Shown here: piece by piece, positions 44,200 to 55,318 of the stretch | How the letters are laid out: every line of letters begins with the position of its first letter | How positions within the stretch are numbered: position 1 is the first letter of the stretch | Assembly: GCF_014652535.1 (NCBI RefSeq) | Contig: NZ_BMYZ01000001.1 | Span: 1,550,001-1,614,000, forward strand | From: Cellvibrio zantedeschiae | Lineage (GTDB): Bacteria > Pseudomonadota > Gammaproteobacteria > Pseudomonadales > Cellvibrionaceae | Reading direction: 5' to 3' | DNA length: 64,000 bases | The notes under the pieces: model-generated | The model's input: the letters and a program-made list of their open reading frames with translations, nothing else | Told to the model about the DNA's origin: nothing | Database searches by the model: none | Made by a program: the position numbers and the translations under genes

Positions 44200-44505
44200 T
44201 TAGTTGTTTGTTTTTTTCACATCTGCCTCGCAGGCACCCGCGCGATATTCAATAACTTTTGCATCCGCACAAGCTGAGCATCCGTTGCCATAAGTTTTTT
44301 CTTCAGTTGAGGGGCAGGGTGCTGTTATGCAGCGCACTCCAGTGTCGCGAGTGGCGCATACCGGAAGATATTCCCGAGTACACATTTGCACGCGCTCTTC
44401 CGGGCATTTAGTAGCTTCCGGATTTGTTGTCGGCTTGCTAGTTGGTGCGGAGGTGCAAGATACGATTGTTAGTAAGAAGCTAGTCACCACCATTTTTCGC
44501 AACAT
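44200..44505 (-). CDS. Small lipoprotein with a Kazal-type protease-inhibitor-like domain
   Basis: A 101-residue exported protein. The N-terminus is a short signal peptide with lipobox IVSC (Cys about 17), then a threonine/proline linker. The rest is cysteine rich: CTREYLPVCATRDTG, an extra loop with two cysteines (RCITAPC), then TYGNGCSACADAKV and GAC. The YxPVC and TYxNxCxAC spacing is that of Kazal serine-protease inhibitors. The domain call is by pattern; the target protease is unknown. It precedes the YjbQ gene by 9 bp. Confidence 0.75.
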   Translation of the reverse strand: MLRKMVVTSFLLTIVSCTSAPTSKPTTNPEATKCPEERVQMCTREYLPVCATRDTGVRCITAPCPSTEEKTYGNGCSACADAKVIEYRAGACEADVKKTNN

Positions 44506-44547
44506 ATTAATGACCTCAGCTGAACCTAATGGATTATCGCGCTGGAT

Positions 44548-44895
44548 TTAATTTTTTGCAGTTAATGCTGAACCTTCAAACTTCACTCCATTCCAACCGT
44601 GGCGAATAAAGTTACGGATGTTTTGATGATCTGTTGCATCCGGGTGCTGTAAAACATCAACGCGGTAATAATCACCAAAGCAATGTAAGGTTTGCTCAAC
44701 GGATAAGTTGTGTAATTTTGCAAGCGATAAAAGCTTGCATGAGCCAGAATTTTGTCCTGCAGCATTTTCAAGATCGCCATTGCGAAAAGCGGTCGGTGTG
44801 AAGTCATAATTTGCATCGACAGTTGCGATAGTATCCGCAAAACTAATTTGCTCGGGGGCTGTCTTTAGTTGAGTTAAAAAGTCGTCAAGTTGCAT
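44548..44895 (-). CDS. HopJ-family protein
   Basis: A 115-residue protein of the family named after the Pseudomonas syringae HopJ type III effector. The opening MQLDDFLTQLKTAPEQISF, then FADTIATVDANYDFTPTAFRNG and GQNSGSCKLLSLAKL are characteristic. ATG 44895 is preferred; the frame is open 18 codons further. The family is widespread in bacteria without type III secretion, and no secretion genes are present here, so an effector role is not inferred. Confidence 0.85.
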   Translation of the reverse strand: MQLDDFLTQLKTAPEQISFADTIATVDANYDFTPTAFRNGDLENAAGQNSGSCKLLSLAKLHNLSVEQTLHCFGDYYRVDVLQHPDATDHQNIRNFIRHGWNGVKFEGSALTAKN

Positions 44896-45067
44896 GGTGT
44901 TATCCTGATAAAAGTCAGGCATTATTTTACGGCCTGCGTTTAAAAGCATCTAGCGTTTAATACCGGTTACAGCGGATGTTTTTACAAATTAATCAACAAT
45001 ATCAAGTAGCTATTCGCTTTTATGTAGACTATGTTATTACTACAGCCCACGGATTCAGGTTCATAAA

Positions 45068-46768
45068 GTGACAATCAAAAAGCGCCCCATTTATATTCCC
45101 TTTGCCGGACCAGCGTTACTTGAGGCGCCGTTGTTAAATAAAGGAAGCGCATTCAGCGAACGAGAGCGCCAACAATTTAATTTGGAAGGTTTGCTGCCTT
45201 ATCGCATTGAATCCATTGACGAGCAAAAAACTCGCGCCTATCACCAGTTGAATGCATTTCAATCAGATATCGATAAACACATATACCTTCGCAATATCCA
45301 GGACACTAACGAAACGCTTTATTTTCGCCTCTTGACTGAGCACCTGGAAGAAGTAATGCCCCTTATTTATACACCTACCGTGGGGCAGGCGTGCCAACAG
45401 TTTTCAAAAATTTATCGCCGCAAACGTGGATTATTTATTTCCTACCCCGACCGCGACCGCATGGATGACATGCTGCAAAACGCTACCAAACAAAATGTGA
45501 AAGTCATCGTAGTCACCGACGGTGAGCGTATTTTAGGTTTGGGCGACCAGGGTATTGGCGGTATGGGAATTCCTATTGGCAAGCTCGCGCTCTATACCGC
45601 CTGTGGTGGAATCAGTCCCGCTTATGTGTTGCCCGTTACGCTTGATGTTGGTTGTAACAATCCCGCAGTGATTGATGACCCTATGTACATGGGTTGGAAA
45701 AATCAGCGCATTACGGGCGACGATTATTATGCGTTTGTTGATGAGTTCATCCAGGCGGTAAAAATGCGCTGGCCCAAGGCATTGCTACAATTCGAGGATT
45801 TTGCTGGCGACCATGCCACCCCCTTGTTGAATCGCTACAGGCACGAACTCTGCTGTTTTAATGACGATATTCAGGGGACTGCAGCCGTTGCCATAGGCAC
45901 GCTTTTGGCTGCCTGTTTTGCCAAAGGGGAGCGCCTGCGCGATCAACGTATCGCTTTTGCCGGGGCAGGCTCTGCCGGATGCGGGATTGCTGAACAGCTG
46001 GTCAGGCAGATGATGATTGAAGGTTTAACGGAACAGGAAGCTCACGATCAGATTTTCCTGGTTAGTAAAGATGGGTTGCTGCAAACCAGCTCCAAAGGTT
46101 TATTTGATTTCCAAAAACACCTTTGCGTTCCGGATGCGGTTGTTAATCGATGGACGCTCACCCATGAACGCAATGAGGGTGTAGTTAACTTGCTTGACGT
46201 GGTGGTGAATGCGAAACCGACAGTTCTCATAGGTGTATCTGGTCAGCCCAATCTGTTTACCAAAAGGATTGTGGAGACTATGCAGTCTTATTGCGAGCGC
46301 CCCATTATTTTTCCTTTATCCAACCCGACATCCCAAGCCGAAGCTCAACCCGTAGATTTATTGCGCTGGACAGCAGGTAAGGCGTTAATCGCAACTGGCA
46401 GCCCTTTTGCAGCAGTAGATATGGGCAGTCGTCACTTTGAAATTGCCCAGTGCAACAACAGCTACATTTTCCCGGGGTTGGGTCTGGGTGTGATATCGGC
46501 GAAAGCCAAACGTATTACCGACAATATGATGACTGCCGCAAGCCAGGCTTTGGCCGATGCATCACCAGCGCTGAGTAGCCCGGGCGCTGCTTTATTGCCG
46601 CCGCTTAACGAAATTCGGGCGCTTAGCCAAACCATTGCGTTGGCCGTATTCAAGCAGGCGGTTGCTGATGGTGTGGCCATGCCGATTCCAGAAGACATTA
46701 TGCGGGAAAAGATCGCCGCCGAATTTTGGCAGCCAGAATACCGTGAATATAGACGCACCTCATTTTAG
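45068..46768 (+). CDS. maeA: NAD-dependent malic enzyme
   Basis: A 566-residue oxidative decarboxylase converting malate to pyruvate. [42 protein letters not shown] with the metal-binding residues, the Rossmann loop [13 protein letters not shown] and [12 protein letters not shown] are all clear and match the SfcA/MaeA (NAD) type. The start is GTG 45068. It ends about 43 bp before the UPF0149 gene. Confidence 0.94.
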   Translation: MTIKKRPIYIPFAGPALLEAPLLNKGSAFSERERQQFNLEGLLPYRIESIDEQKTRAYHQLNAFQSDIDKHIYLRNIQDTNETLYFRLLTEHLEEVMPLIYTPTVGQACQQFSKIYRRKRGLFISYPDRDRMDDMLQNATKQNVKVIVVTDGERILGLGDQGIGGMGIPIGKLALYTACGGISPAYVLPVTLDVGCNNPAVIDDPMYMGWKNQRITGDDYYAFVDEFIQAVKMRWPKALLQFEDFAGDHATPLLNRYRHELCCFNDDIQGTAAVAIGTLLAACFAKGERLRDQRIAFAGAGSAGCGIAEQLVRQMMIEGLTEQEAHDQIFLVSKDGLLQTSSKGLFDFQKHLCVPDAVVNRWTLTHERNEGVVNLLDVVVNAKPTVLIGVSGQPNLFTKRIVETMQSYCERPIIFPLSNPTSQAEAQPVDLLRWTAGKALIATGSPFAAVDMGSRHFEIAQCNNSYIFPGLGLGVISAKAKRITDNMMTAASQALADASPALSSPGAALLPPLNEIRALSQTIALAVFKQAVADGVAMPIPEDIMREKIAAEFWQPEYREYRRTSF

Positions 46769-46811
46769 GCGGCTATCTACTGAATTATTTTTAGCTTTAA
46801 CAGGATTGCAA

Positions 46812-47507
46812 ATGTCATTAGTTGAAGACGCACCCATAAGTTTAACGGGAGCTGAAACCATAGGAGATATGGCGGGCGACGCGGGTGCACGGAGATTTAT
46901 CGCTGCATTATTGATGTCGCCAGATTGCCCGGCTTATAGCATGAATCCAGACCAGCTTGACGGTTACTTACGTGCCGTTGCTGCCGAGCCTAAACCCACA
47001 GATATCAAAGACTGGATGCCGCTTGTATTTGGTGGCGAACTGCCCGGTTTTATTAGTGGTTACCCTATAGATATGATTACTAATGCACTGATAAGCCTCT
47101 ATAATTCTCATAGAGCTCAGGTGTTAAACAACCAATGCACCTTATCTTTTCCCTACGAGTATGCAGAAGATAGGGCGTCTCGTATCCAGGCCGAACAATG
47201 GGCCAGGGGATTCATGCAGGGGTACATATTTTGGCAGGATATTTGGAGCCAATATTTAGATGAAAACCAGACGGGTTCCAATCTAGCTGTTATACTGCCA
47301 ATATCGACAAATGATGAAATAGACGACATTCTCGCTACGATAAGTGCAGTTGCCGATGCGAACTATGCCCTGCAAACGGGTGTCACAATCCCTGATTTGA
47401 CACAAATGTTTAACCGGTTACCGCAAAAAGTAATTGAATATGGTCGAATTGCCCATATTATCCGTAGTAATAGCTATGCTGAAGCTTGTGAGAGAGCAAC
47501 ACCGTAG
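46812..47507 (+). CDS. UPF0149 (YecA/YgfB-like) family protein
   Basis: A 231-residue protein of the YgfB/YecA type: SPDCPAYSMNPDQLDGYLRAV near the start and FANAEQWARGFMQG-like text (QAEQWARGFMQGY) are the family's features. It lacks the C-terminal SEC-C zinc motif seen in some YecA proteins. The start is ATG 46812; a longer open frame overlaps the malic enzyme gene and is not credible. Function unknown. Confidence 0.8.
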   Translation: MSLVEDAPISLTGAETIGDMAGDAGARRFIAALLMSPDCPAYSMNPDQLDGYLRAVAAEPKPTDIKDWMPLVFGGELPGFISGYPIDMITNALISLYNSHRAQVLNNQCTLSFPYEYAEDRASRIQAEQWARGFMQGYIFWQDIWSQYLDENQTGSNLAVILPISTNDEIDDILATISAVADANYALQTGVTIPDLTQMFNRLPQKVIEYGRIAHIIRSNSYAEACERATP

Positions 47508-47605
47508 CCTTAGTCGTCCACAGAATCAGGTGTTGATAACACGTTTTATGCAATACAAGTACTTTCAACCGTTACCTTATCGAGATGTTTAAAAAGGACT
47601 GCATG

Positions 47606-47965
47606 ATGGATTTTTCTTCTGCGCAAAAATATCTATTAAGTAAAAACCAGGCGGTACAGACATTTCCGCAAGACCCCAATGTTGGTGTGTACAAGGTCTG
47701 CCACAAAATGTTTGCCACCCTGACTTCAGGCGTTGCTTTTGCACGCATTAATTTGAAATGTGACCCGGACTTGGCGCTGGAGTTACGTGCTCAATATGAT
47801 GCGGTTCAGCCTGGTTATCAAATGAACAAAAAGCATTGGAACACCGTAATTTTCGACGGCAGTATTTCTGACGAAGAAATTTATGAAATGATTGACCATT
47901 CTTACAATCTGATTGTGAGTAATTTGTTAGATCACGAGCGTGAACGTTTGTTGAAAAATGGCTGA
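47606..47965 (+). CDS. MmcQ/YjbR family protein
   Basis: A 119-residue MmcQ/YjbR protein. The closing half, with NLKCDPDLALELRAQYDAV, GYQMNKKHWNTVIFDG and the following MIDHSYNLI, is diagnostic. Of three in-frame ATGs (47585, 47603, 47606) the last has AAGGA at the best spacing. Members bind DNA or are uncharacterised. Its end overlaps the XRE-cupin regulator gene by 8 bases, so the two are translationally coupled. Confidence 0.87.
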   Translation: MDFSSAQKYLLSKNQAVQTFPQDPNVGVYKVCHKMFATLTSGVAFARINLKCDPDLALELRAQYDAVQPGYQMNKKHWNTVIFDGSISDEEIYEMIDHSYNLIVSNLLDHERERLLKNG

Positions 47966-48545
47966 TCTTCCGCAAGATGACACTGTTTTAAATCAACAAT
48001 CGGTGGATTTTGGCACTCGTCTAAAATATATCCGCGAGTACAATGGGTTATCCCAAAGGGAATTGGCAAAGCGGGCAGGAGTTCCGCACAGCAGCATTTC
48101 AATGATTGAGCAAGGTGTTAACAGCCCGTCAATCAACTCCCTCGCCAAAATTCTTGGCGGCATCCCTATGAGCGTTGCACAGTTTTTTAGCTGTGACTTA
48201 TCTTTGTTAAGCCAACAAATTTTTCGCGCTGAGGATTTGCGCGCAAAGCAGCGCACGGTTTCAAGTTCTATCAACTCCCAGAACATTCCACTTCAAAACG
48301 CTAGTACGCAAACCCGTTTTGAGCGACTTGCTTACGCCGTAAATTCAGATACAGGTGAAGTACCCCAATATTCCGCACAGGCAGTCAGCGGCTATATTCT
48401 GAGTGGTAGCATCGAGTTAACCCTCAACACCGAAGTCGTTATTTTGGCAAGCGGCGATGCTTTTTCCCTCGGCGCTATGCAACCATTTCGTTTTCGCAAT
48501 ATATCAACTACAGAAGAATGCTTGATTTTGACCTGCACCCTGTAA
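47958..48545 (+). CDS. XRE-cupin transcriptional regulator
   Basis: A 195-residue regulator: an XRE helix-turn-helix (about 20-75, RLKYIREYNGLSQRELAKRA and SISMIEQGVNSPSI) followed by a cupin_2 sensor domain (about 120-195, GYILSGSIELTL and GDAFSLGAMQPFRF). The architecture is that of PuuR-type regulators of polyamine, amino-acid or fatty-acid genes. It lies 157 bp upstream of fadB, which makes the fad operon a candidate target (inference from position only). Confidence 0.9.
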   Translation: MADLPQDDTVLNQQSVDFGTRLKYIREYNGLSQRELAKRAGVPHSSISMIEQGVNSPSINSLAKILGGIPMSVAQFFSCDLSLLSQQIFRAEDLRAKQRTVSSSINSQNIPLQNASTQTRFERLAYAVNSDTGEVPQYSAQAVSGYILSGSIELTLNTEVVILASGDAFSLGAMQPFRFRNISTTEECLILTCTL

Positions 48546-48702
48546 AAAGCGTGTCGCCTCTAACAACATTTGTTTGCCATAAAACCAACCATTTATCCCT
48601 CGCAATTCCACTTTTGGTGCATGCTTTTCACCTATGTGCATTTGCCTGCTACACTAAATCCAGCTTCAGCATTTTTATATCAACCTCTAAGAGAAGATGC
48701 TT

Positions 48703-50856
48703 ATGTTTCAAGGAAAAGCGCTATCCCTCACCAAACACTCCGATGGCATCGCCGAATTAATTTTTGATTTACAAGGCGAATCGGTTAATAAATTTAATTT
48801 GTTGGCCGTCTCTGAACTCGATCAAATCCTGACTCTGCTTGAGCAAGCTAAAGACATTAAAGGCTTGTTGGTTACCAGTGCGAAAGATGTATTCATAGTC
48901 GGCGCAGACATCATGGAGTTCGGCGCTGTTTTCGCTGCAGGCCCTGAGCAAATTATTGGGCACCTCGCTAACAACAACCGCAACAATTGCCGACTTGAAG
49001 ATTTACCATTCCCAACAGTGGTTGCCATTAACGGCATCGCATTGGGTGGCGGCTTGGAGTTTTGTTTGTCCTGCGATTATCGTATCGCCAGCACAGCAGC
49101 CAGTAAAATTGGTTTACCGGAAACCAAACTCGGCATTATTCCGGGGTGGGGCGGAACGGTTCGCTTACCTCGCGTTGCAGGTTTGGATACTGCTGTTGAA
49201 TGGATTGCCGCTGGCAAAGAAAATACTGCTGAACAGGCGCTCACTGCGCGCGTAGTTGATGCAGTGGTAGAGCCCGCAAAATTACGCGATGCTGCATTGC
49301 ACACCTTAAATCAAGCCATTGCGGGCAAGTTCGATTACAAAGCCCGCCGCGAACAGAAAAAAGGCCCGCTGAAGTTAAACTTTATTGAATCCATGATGGC
49401 TTTCGAAACTTCAAAAGCATTCGTGGGCGGACAAGCAGGGCGCAATTATCCCGCCCCAGTTTCTGCTATCAAGGCTATGCAAAAAGCTGCAGATAAAGGT
49501 CGCGATGAAGCGCTGCAAGCAGAAGCCGAAAATTTCGCAAAAATGGCGCAAACACCTGTTGCACAATCTCTCGTGGGCATTTTTGTTAATGAGCAATTGC
49601 TGACGAAAAAAGCCAAAAGCTGGGAGAAAAAGGCAGATAAGAAAATCGCTCGCGCTGCGGTATTAGGTGCGGGGATTATGGGGGGCGGCATCGCTTACCA
49701 ATCTGCACTTAAAGGCACTGCAATTAAAATGAAAGATATAGCGCAAGCGGGTATTGATCTTGGTCTTTCAGAAGCCAATAAATTATTGAGCAAGCGCGTT
49801 GAACGCAAAAAAATGACTGCCGCTGAAATGGGGGATGTGCTCAATCGTATTGAACCCACTTTGGTTTACGATGGCTTTGATAAAGTTGATATTGTTGTTG
49901 AAGCTGTTGTTGAAAATCCAAAAGTAAAACAAAGTGTGTTGGCCGAAGCTGAAACAAAAGTGAGCGCAGATACTGTGCTTGCCTCTAATACGTCGACAAT
50001 TTCTATCACCTATCTTGCAGAAGCTTTGCAGCGCCCCGAAAATTTTTGCGGCATGCATTTCTTTAACCCTGTGCACATGATGCCATTGGTAGAAGTTATT
50101 CGCGGTGCAAAAACATCTGATAACGCTGTCGCTCGTACAGTTGCTTACGCAAATGCCATGGGCAAAAAAGCAATTGTGGTGAAAGATTGCCCCGGCTTTT
50201 TGGTGAACCGTGTGTTGTTTCCCTATTTGGCTGGTTTTGCAATGTTGGTGCGCGATGGTGTTGATTATCAACGCATCGATAAATTAATGGAAACCTGGGG
50301 TTGGCCTATGGGCCCGGCTTATTTGTTGGATGTAGTGGGAATTGATACTGCTGTTCACGCTGAAAAGGTAATGGCCGATGGTTTTCCTGATCGCATGAAA
50401 CGCGATTTTAAATCTTGTACAGATGTAATGTTTGCAGCGGGTCGTTTAGGGCAAAAAAATTCAAAAGGTTTTTACAATTACGAACTTGATAAAAAAGGCA
50501 AACCAGCAAAAGTTGCGAGCCCAGAAGCACTCGAACTATTGAAGCCGATTGTTGCTGCAACTCCATTAGAAATTAGCGATGACGATATCATCGCGCGCAT
50601 GATGGTGCCCATGGCAACTGAGCTTGCTCGTTGCCTGGAAGAAGGTATTGTTGAGACGGCAGCTGAAGCTGATATGGCGTTGGTTTACGGAACAGGGTTT
50701 CCGCCGTTCAGAGGTGGCGTGTTCCGCTGGATTGATTTTATCGGCGCACAAACCTTTATCGATATGGCTGCAAAATTCAGTAGCCTAAGTGCGCTCTACG
50801 AACCACCTGCGAGCTTGAAAGCAAAAGCCGCTAACAACCAACGCTTTTACGGTTAG
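48703..50856 (+). CDS. fadB: Fatty acid oxidation complex alpha subunit FadB
   Basis: A 717-residue bifunctional enzyme. The N-terminal crotonase half has [19 protein letters not shown] and [15 protein letters not shown] (the two catalytic glutamates); the C-terminal half is a 3-hydroxyacyl-CoA dehydrogenase with [14 protein letters not shown] and [19 protein letters not shown] 48703 (MFQGKAL) is chosen by family start and AGAGAAG spacing. It forms the trifunctional complex with FadA, 12 bp downstream. Confidence 0.96.
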   Translation: MFQGKALSLTKHSDGIAELIFDLQGESVNKFNLLAVSELDQILTLLEQAKDIKGLLVTSAKDVFIVGADIMEFGAVFAAGPEQIIGHLANNNRNNCRLEDLPFPTVVAINGIALGGGLEFCLSCDYRIASTAASKIGLPETKLGIIPGWGGTVRLPRVAGLDTAVEWIAAGKENTAEQALTARVVDAVVEPAKLRDAALHTLNQAIAGKFDYKARREQKKGPLKLNFIESMMAFETSKAFVGGQAGRNYPAPVSAIKAMQKAADKGRDEALQAEAENFAKMAQTPVAQSLVGIFVNEQLLTKKAKSWEKKADKKIARAAVLGAGIMGGGIAYQSALKGTAIKMKDIAQAGIDLGLSEANKLLSKRVERKKMTAAEMGDVLNRIEPTLVYDGFDKVDIVVEAVVENPKVKQSVLAEAETKVSADTVLASNTSTISITYLAEALQRPENFCGMHFFNPVHMMPLVEVIRGAKTSDNAVARTVAYANAMGKKAIVVKDCPGFLVNRVLFPYLAGFAMLVRDGVDYQRIDKLMETWGWPMGPAYLLDVVGIDTAVHAEKVMADGFPDRMKRDFKSCTDVMFAAGRLGQKNSKGFYNYELDKKGKPAKVASPEALELLKPIVAATPLEISDDDIIARMMVPMATELARCLEEGIVETAAEADMALVYGTGFPPFRGGVFRWIDFIGAQTFIDMAAKFSSLSALYEPPASLKAKAANNQRFYG

Positions 50857-52047
<1,191 letters not shown>

Positions 52048-52120
52048 GTTTCGTTGCTTAAAAGTTATTTGAGTTAATCAGAAGCTGTCTTTAAAACAGC
52101 ATCTGTTTTAAACAGGGGGG

Positions 52121-52188
52121 CGTCATCCTCGTAGAGGATCCAGTGACTTAAAAATTTTTAAGTCACTGGATCCTCTACGAGGATGACG
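52121..52188. repeat. Perfect 68-bp palindrome (two 34-bp arms, no spacer)
   Basis: The arm 52121-52154 is exactly the reverse complement of 52155-52188. Each arm contains its own small dyad ATCCTC-GTA-GAGGAT, followed by CCAGTGACTT and a run of A at the centre. It lies 73 bp after the fadA stop codon and about 100 bp before pilU. It resembles dispersed short repeats of the GTCAT...ATCCAGTGACTT type known from several proteobacteria (recollection) in a head-to-head pair. As RNA it would form one very long hairpin. It has no T-run typical of intrinsic terminators apart from the central A/T. Confidence 0.85.
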
Positions 52189-52291
52189 ACTCCCAATAAA
52201 ATACAGTAAAGCGTTAGATATCTCTGCATGTTTTTTTCTCTCTAAATTATCTCGCCGTAACGAAACAGAATTTATAGAAGGAATTGCTTTC

Positions 52292-53458
52292 ATGCCTACA
52301 CCTATCGACCAATATCTCAATATCCTCGCCAAAAAAGATGGCTCAGATTTATACCTGAGCACAGGTGCTCCTCCTTGCGCAAAATTCCAGGGCACCTTAA
52401 AGCCTTTATCGCAAGACGTATACAAAGCAGGTGAAATTGAAGCCATTGCCAATGAAATTATGGATGAAGAACAGCGCGAGATTTTTAAGCACGAGCTGGA
52501 AATGAACCTGGCGATTTCAATTCACGGGGTTGGTAGATTTCGCATCAACATTTTCAAGCAACGTAACGAAACATCGATTGTTGCTCGTAATATTAAAACC
52601 GATATTCCACAGTTCGATAGTCTTGGCTTACCTGAAGTTTTGAAAGATGTGGTTATGAGTAAGCGTGGCTTGGTGCTTTTTGTTGGTGGGACGGGCTCAG
52701 GTAAATCCACTTCTTTGGCAGCACTAATTGATCACCGCAACAGTTCAAGCGGCGGGCACATAATTACCATTGAAGATCCTGTTGAGTTTGTTCATAAACA
52801 TAAGAAAAGCGTGATCAACCAGCGTGAAGTTGGTGTGGATACACGCAGCTATAAAGCGGCACTGAAAAATACATTACGCCAAGCGCCTGATGTTATTTTG
52901 ATTGGGGAAGTTCGCGACCGCGAAACTATGGAGCATGCACTGGAGTTTGCTGAAACGGGCCACCTGGCAATATCAACGCTTCATGCCAATAATGCGAACC
53001 AGGCATTAGAGCGCATTGTCAATATGTTTCCCGAGGAACGCCGCCCTCAATTGCTCATGGGGTTGTCACAAAATTTGCGCGCTTTTGTGTCACAACGTTT
53101 ATTGCCAACTGTTGATGGAAAACGCTGCGCCGCTATTGAAATTTTGTTGGGGTCAAAAACGATTCAAGAGTTGATTTTGAAAGGCCGCTTTACCGAAATA
53201 AAAGAAATTATGGAAAAGTCTGAAAATTTGGGAATGCAAACCTTCGATGGCGCACTTTTCAAGCTTTATATGGCCGGTAAAATCAGCCTGGATGATGCGA
53301 TTACTAATGCGGATTCACCCAATAATTTACGCCTGCGCATTAAATTGGCTGGCGATTCTACGGTCGCACCCACACCTGAAGCCGTGAAAGCCGCGAGTGC
53401 ACCCGCCAGTTTTGCCGAGTTGAGCCTCGAAAAAATAGATGACGACGAAAACACGTAG
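52292..53458 (+). CDS. pilU: Type IV pilus retraction ATPase PilU
   Basis: A 388-residue PilT/PilU-type hexameric ATPase. Walker A GGTGSGKST from residue 132, the Asp box ITIEDPVEFVH, Walker B ILIGEVRDRETM and the His box TGHLAISTLHANNA are present. The C-terminal extension (about 340-388) with EIMEKSENLGMQTFDGAL is of PilU type rather than PilT. No pilT is adjacent, although pilT and pilU are usually neighbours in Pseudomonas. Confidence 0.9.
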   Translation: MPTPIDQYLNILAKKDGSDLYLSTGAPPCAKFQGTLKPLSQDVYKAGEIEAIANEIMDEEQREIFKHELEMNLAISIHGVGRFRINIFKQRNETSIVARNIKTDIPQFDSLGLPEVLKDVVMSKRGLVLFVGGTGSGKSTSLAALIDHRNSSSGGHIITIEDPVEFVHKHKKSVINQREVGVDTRSYKAALKNTLRQAPDVILIGEVRDRETMEHALEFAETGHLAISTLHANNANQALERIVNMFPEERRPQLLMGLSQNLRAFVSQRLLPTVDGKRCAAIEILLGSKTIQELILKGRFTEIKEIMEKSENLGMQTFDGALFKLYMAGKISLDDAITNADSPNNLRLRIKLAGDSTVAPTPEAVKAASAPASFAELSLEKIDDDENT

Positions 53459-53527
53459 CTAAAAGCGATTTGAACACAGGCAATGATCTTCTGATAGAAT
53501 GCCGCCTCCTTTGTGTCTGGAGTGGTT

Positions 53528-53788
53528 ATGTCGTCCTCTTTTTACGAAATTCTTGAGCTGTCATCTGGCGAAATTGTATTAAAGCGCAGTGGCGATGAAA
53601 GCTCAGTTGAGCCTTTGGTAACGCTCAAATTTTCAGCAGAATCTATAGCATTTTTAGGTGCAGCACGCTTTGAAGTTGCCAAGGCAATGATTGAGGCAGG
53701 GATGGAAGCCGCGAGTGAATTAGCGGAACAAAGTCATGACGACATAACGGCCGATTTAAACGATATAGAACACCATATTTTGCATTAA
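53528..53788 (+). CDS. Small conserved protein of unknown function
   Basis: An 86-residue acidic, soluble protein (SFYEILELSSGEIVLKRSG, then LVTLKFSAESIAFLG and a helical C-terminus). No family with a known role is recognised. ATG 53528 is chosen, with GGAG 5 bases upstream. A TAGAAT hexamer followed by GCCGCC at 53495 may be its own promoter. It lies 69 bp after pilU on the same strand and converges on glgA; TAAACA/TGTTTA with T's at 53803-53823 may terminate it. Confidence 0.65.
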   Translation: MSSSFYEILELSSGEIVLKRSGDESSVEPLVTLKFSAESIAFLGAARFEVAKAMIEAGMEAASELAEQSHDDITADLNDIEHHILH

Positions 53789-53855
53789 CAGCTGCGTATT
53801 TTTAAACATCCCTGTTTATTTTTGGACGATGAATGATTGAAATTCACCGGCCTGT

Positions 53856-55307
53856 TTAATCAGCATTCACAATGGCTGAATAAATTTCCTCATAACGCTC
53901 CGCACTTTTCTCCCACGAAAAATCCTGGCTCATGGCATTTTGCTGCAATTTTTTCCATATCTCAGGTTGCTGATAGCATGCAAGTGCGCGTTTGATTGCC
54001 AAATGTAATTCTTCCGGCGTTGCCAAATGAAATACAAAGCCGTTGCCGTCGCTACCAATATCATCTAATGGTTTTTCGATCACCGTATCACGCAATCCGC
54101 CGACTGCATTTACAATAGGCAGTGTTCCGTAACGTAAACTGTACATTTGATTTAAACCGCAAGGTTCAAACATAGAAGGCATTAAAAAAATATCGGCGCT
54201 CGCTTCAATTTGATGCGCGAAATCTTCGTTGTAGCCCAGGGTTACAGATACTTTATGCGGGTGTTGCTGCGCAATATTTTTTAACGCTTGTTCGTAGCTG
54301 GCGAAACCACTACCCAAAATTACAAGTTGGCAATCTTGTGCCAGCAGCTGATTCATTTGATTCAAAATTAAATCAATGCCTTTTTGCTCTACAAGGCGTC
54401 CGATGAATCCGATCATTGGCACAGTCTTATCCACCGGCAAACCCAATTGCGCTTGCAAGCTTGTTTTATTTTTATGCTTTTGGCTAAGTGTACGACGATT
54501 ATAATTGTGGGCAATGAGTTTATCGGAACCGGGGTTCCATTCATCCATATCAATTCCGTTTAACACGCCGGATAAATCGTCAGCACGTGCACGCAAAACA
54601 CCATCCAAACCACAACCGAATTCCGGCGTTTGAATTTCGTTAGCATAACTTTGACTTACGGTTGTAATGGCATCTGCAAACGCGAGCCCGCCTTTAATAA
54701 ATGACATTTGCCCGTAAAACTCAAGCTTTTCATGGTGCCAATAATCACTTGGCAATCCCAACTCAGAGAAAACTTGATAAGAAAATAAACCCCGATATGC
54801 CATATTATGAATGGTAAACACTGAAGCGGGTTTTTGTTCATACTGCGCGAGTAATGCGGGAATTAAACCGGTTTGCCAGTCGTTGCAATGCACAATATCA
54901 GGCTGCCATTCCAGATTGGCCTGGTTTAATGCAATAGCTTCTGCTGCTTTTGCGAACACAAAAAAACGCCAGTGATTATCGCTCCAATCGCTGCCATCGG
55001 GGCCGCAATAGGGGTTTCCTTCGCGCTCAGAAAATTGTGGGATATCGACTAATATGACCGCCACGCGCGAGCCAGGCAAACGGGTTTGTTGCAGAAAAAT
55101 AGTTTGGCCAGAAATGTTCAGTTCTGCGACTTTTTTAACTCCAGCCTCCTTGGCTTTTTCCATCACGCTTGCATAGGCAGGTAACAAAATTTTTATATCG
55201 TGCCCGCGTTTTAAAAGTGCGCGCGGCAAGCTCGATGCTACATCTGCCAAGCCGCCGGTTTTAATTAATGGATGCGCTTCACTGGTTGCGAATAATATCT
55301 TGTGCAT
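53856..55307 (-). CDS. glgA: Glycogen synthase GlgA
   Basis: A 483-residue GT5 ADP-glucose starch/glycogen synthase. KTGGLADVASSLP near the N-terminus binds ADP-glucose; HNMAYRGLF, IGFIGRLVEQKG and the C-terminal MPSMFEPCGLNQMYSLRYG with its catalytic glutamate are all clear. It lies 11 bp downstream of glgB in the same operon and converges on the pilU side. Confidence 0.96.
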   Translation of the reverse strand: MHKILFATSEAHPLIKTGGLADVASSLPRALLKRGHDIKILLPAYASVMEKAKEAGVKKVAELNISGQTIFLQQTRLPGSRVAVILVDIPQFSEREGNPYCGPDGSDWSDNHWRFFVFAKAAEAIALNQANLEWQPDIVHCNDWQTGLIPALLAQYEQKPASVFTIHNMAYRGLFSYQVFSELGLPSDYWHHEKLEFYGQMSFIKGGLAFADAITTVSQSYANEIQTPEFGCGLDGVLRARADDLSGVLNGIDMDEWNPGSDKLIAHNYNRRTLSQKHKNKTSLQAQLGLPVDKTVPMIGFIGRLVEQKGIDLILNQMNQLLAQDCQLVILGSGFASYEQALKNIAQQHPHKVSVTLGYNEDFAHQIEASADIFLMPSMFEPCGLNQMYSLRYGTLPIVNAVGGLRDTVIEKPLDDIGSDGNGFVFHLATPEELHLAIKRALACYQQPEIWKKLQQNAMSQDFSWEKSAERYEEIYSAIVNAD

Positions 55308-55318
55308 AGCAAATCCTT

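Noticed and set aside
44548-44895. HopJ-family gene as a type III effector
   Set aside because: No type III secretion genes or hrp-type promoter; the family is common in non-pathogens.
52086-52116. Small hairpins directly after fadA as an intrinsic terminator
   Set aside because: CTGTTTTAAACAG-type dyads are present but followed by a G run, not T; termination could not be supported.
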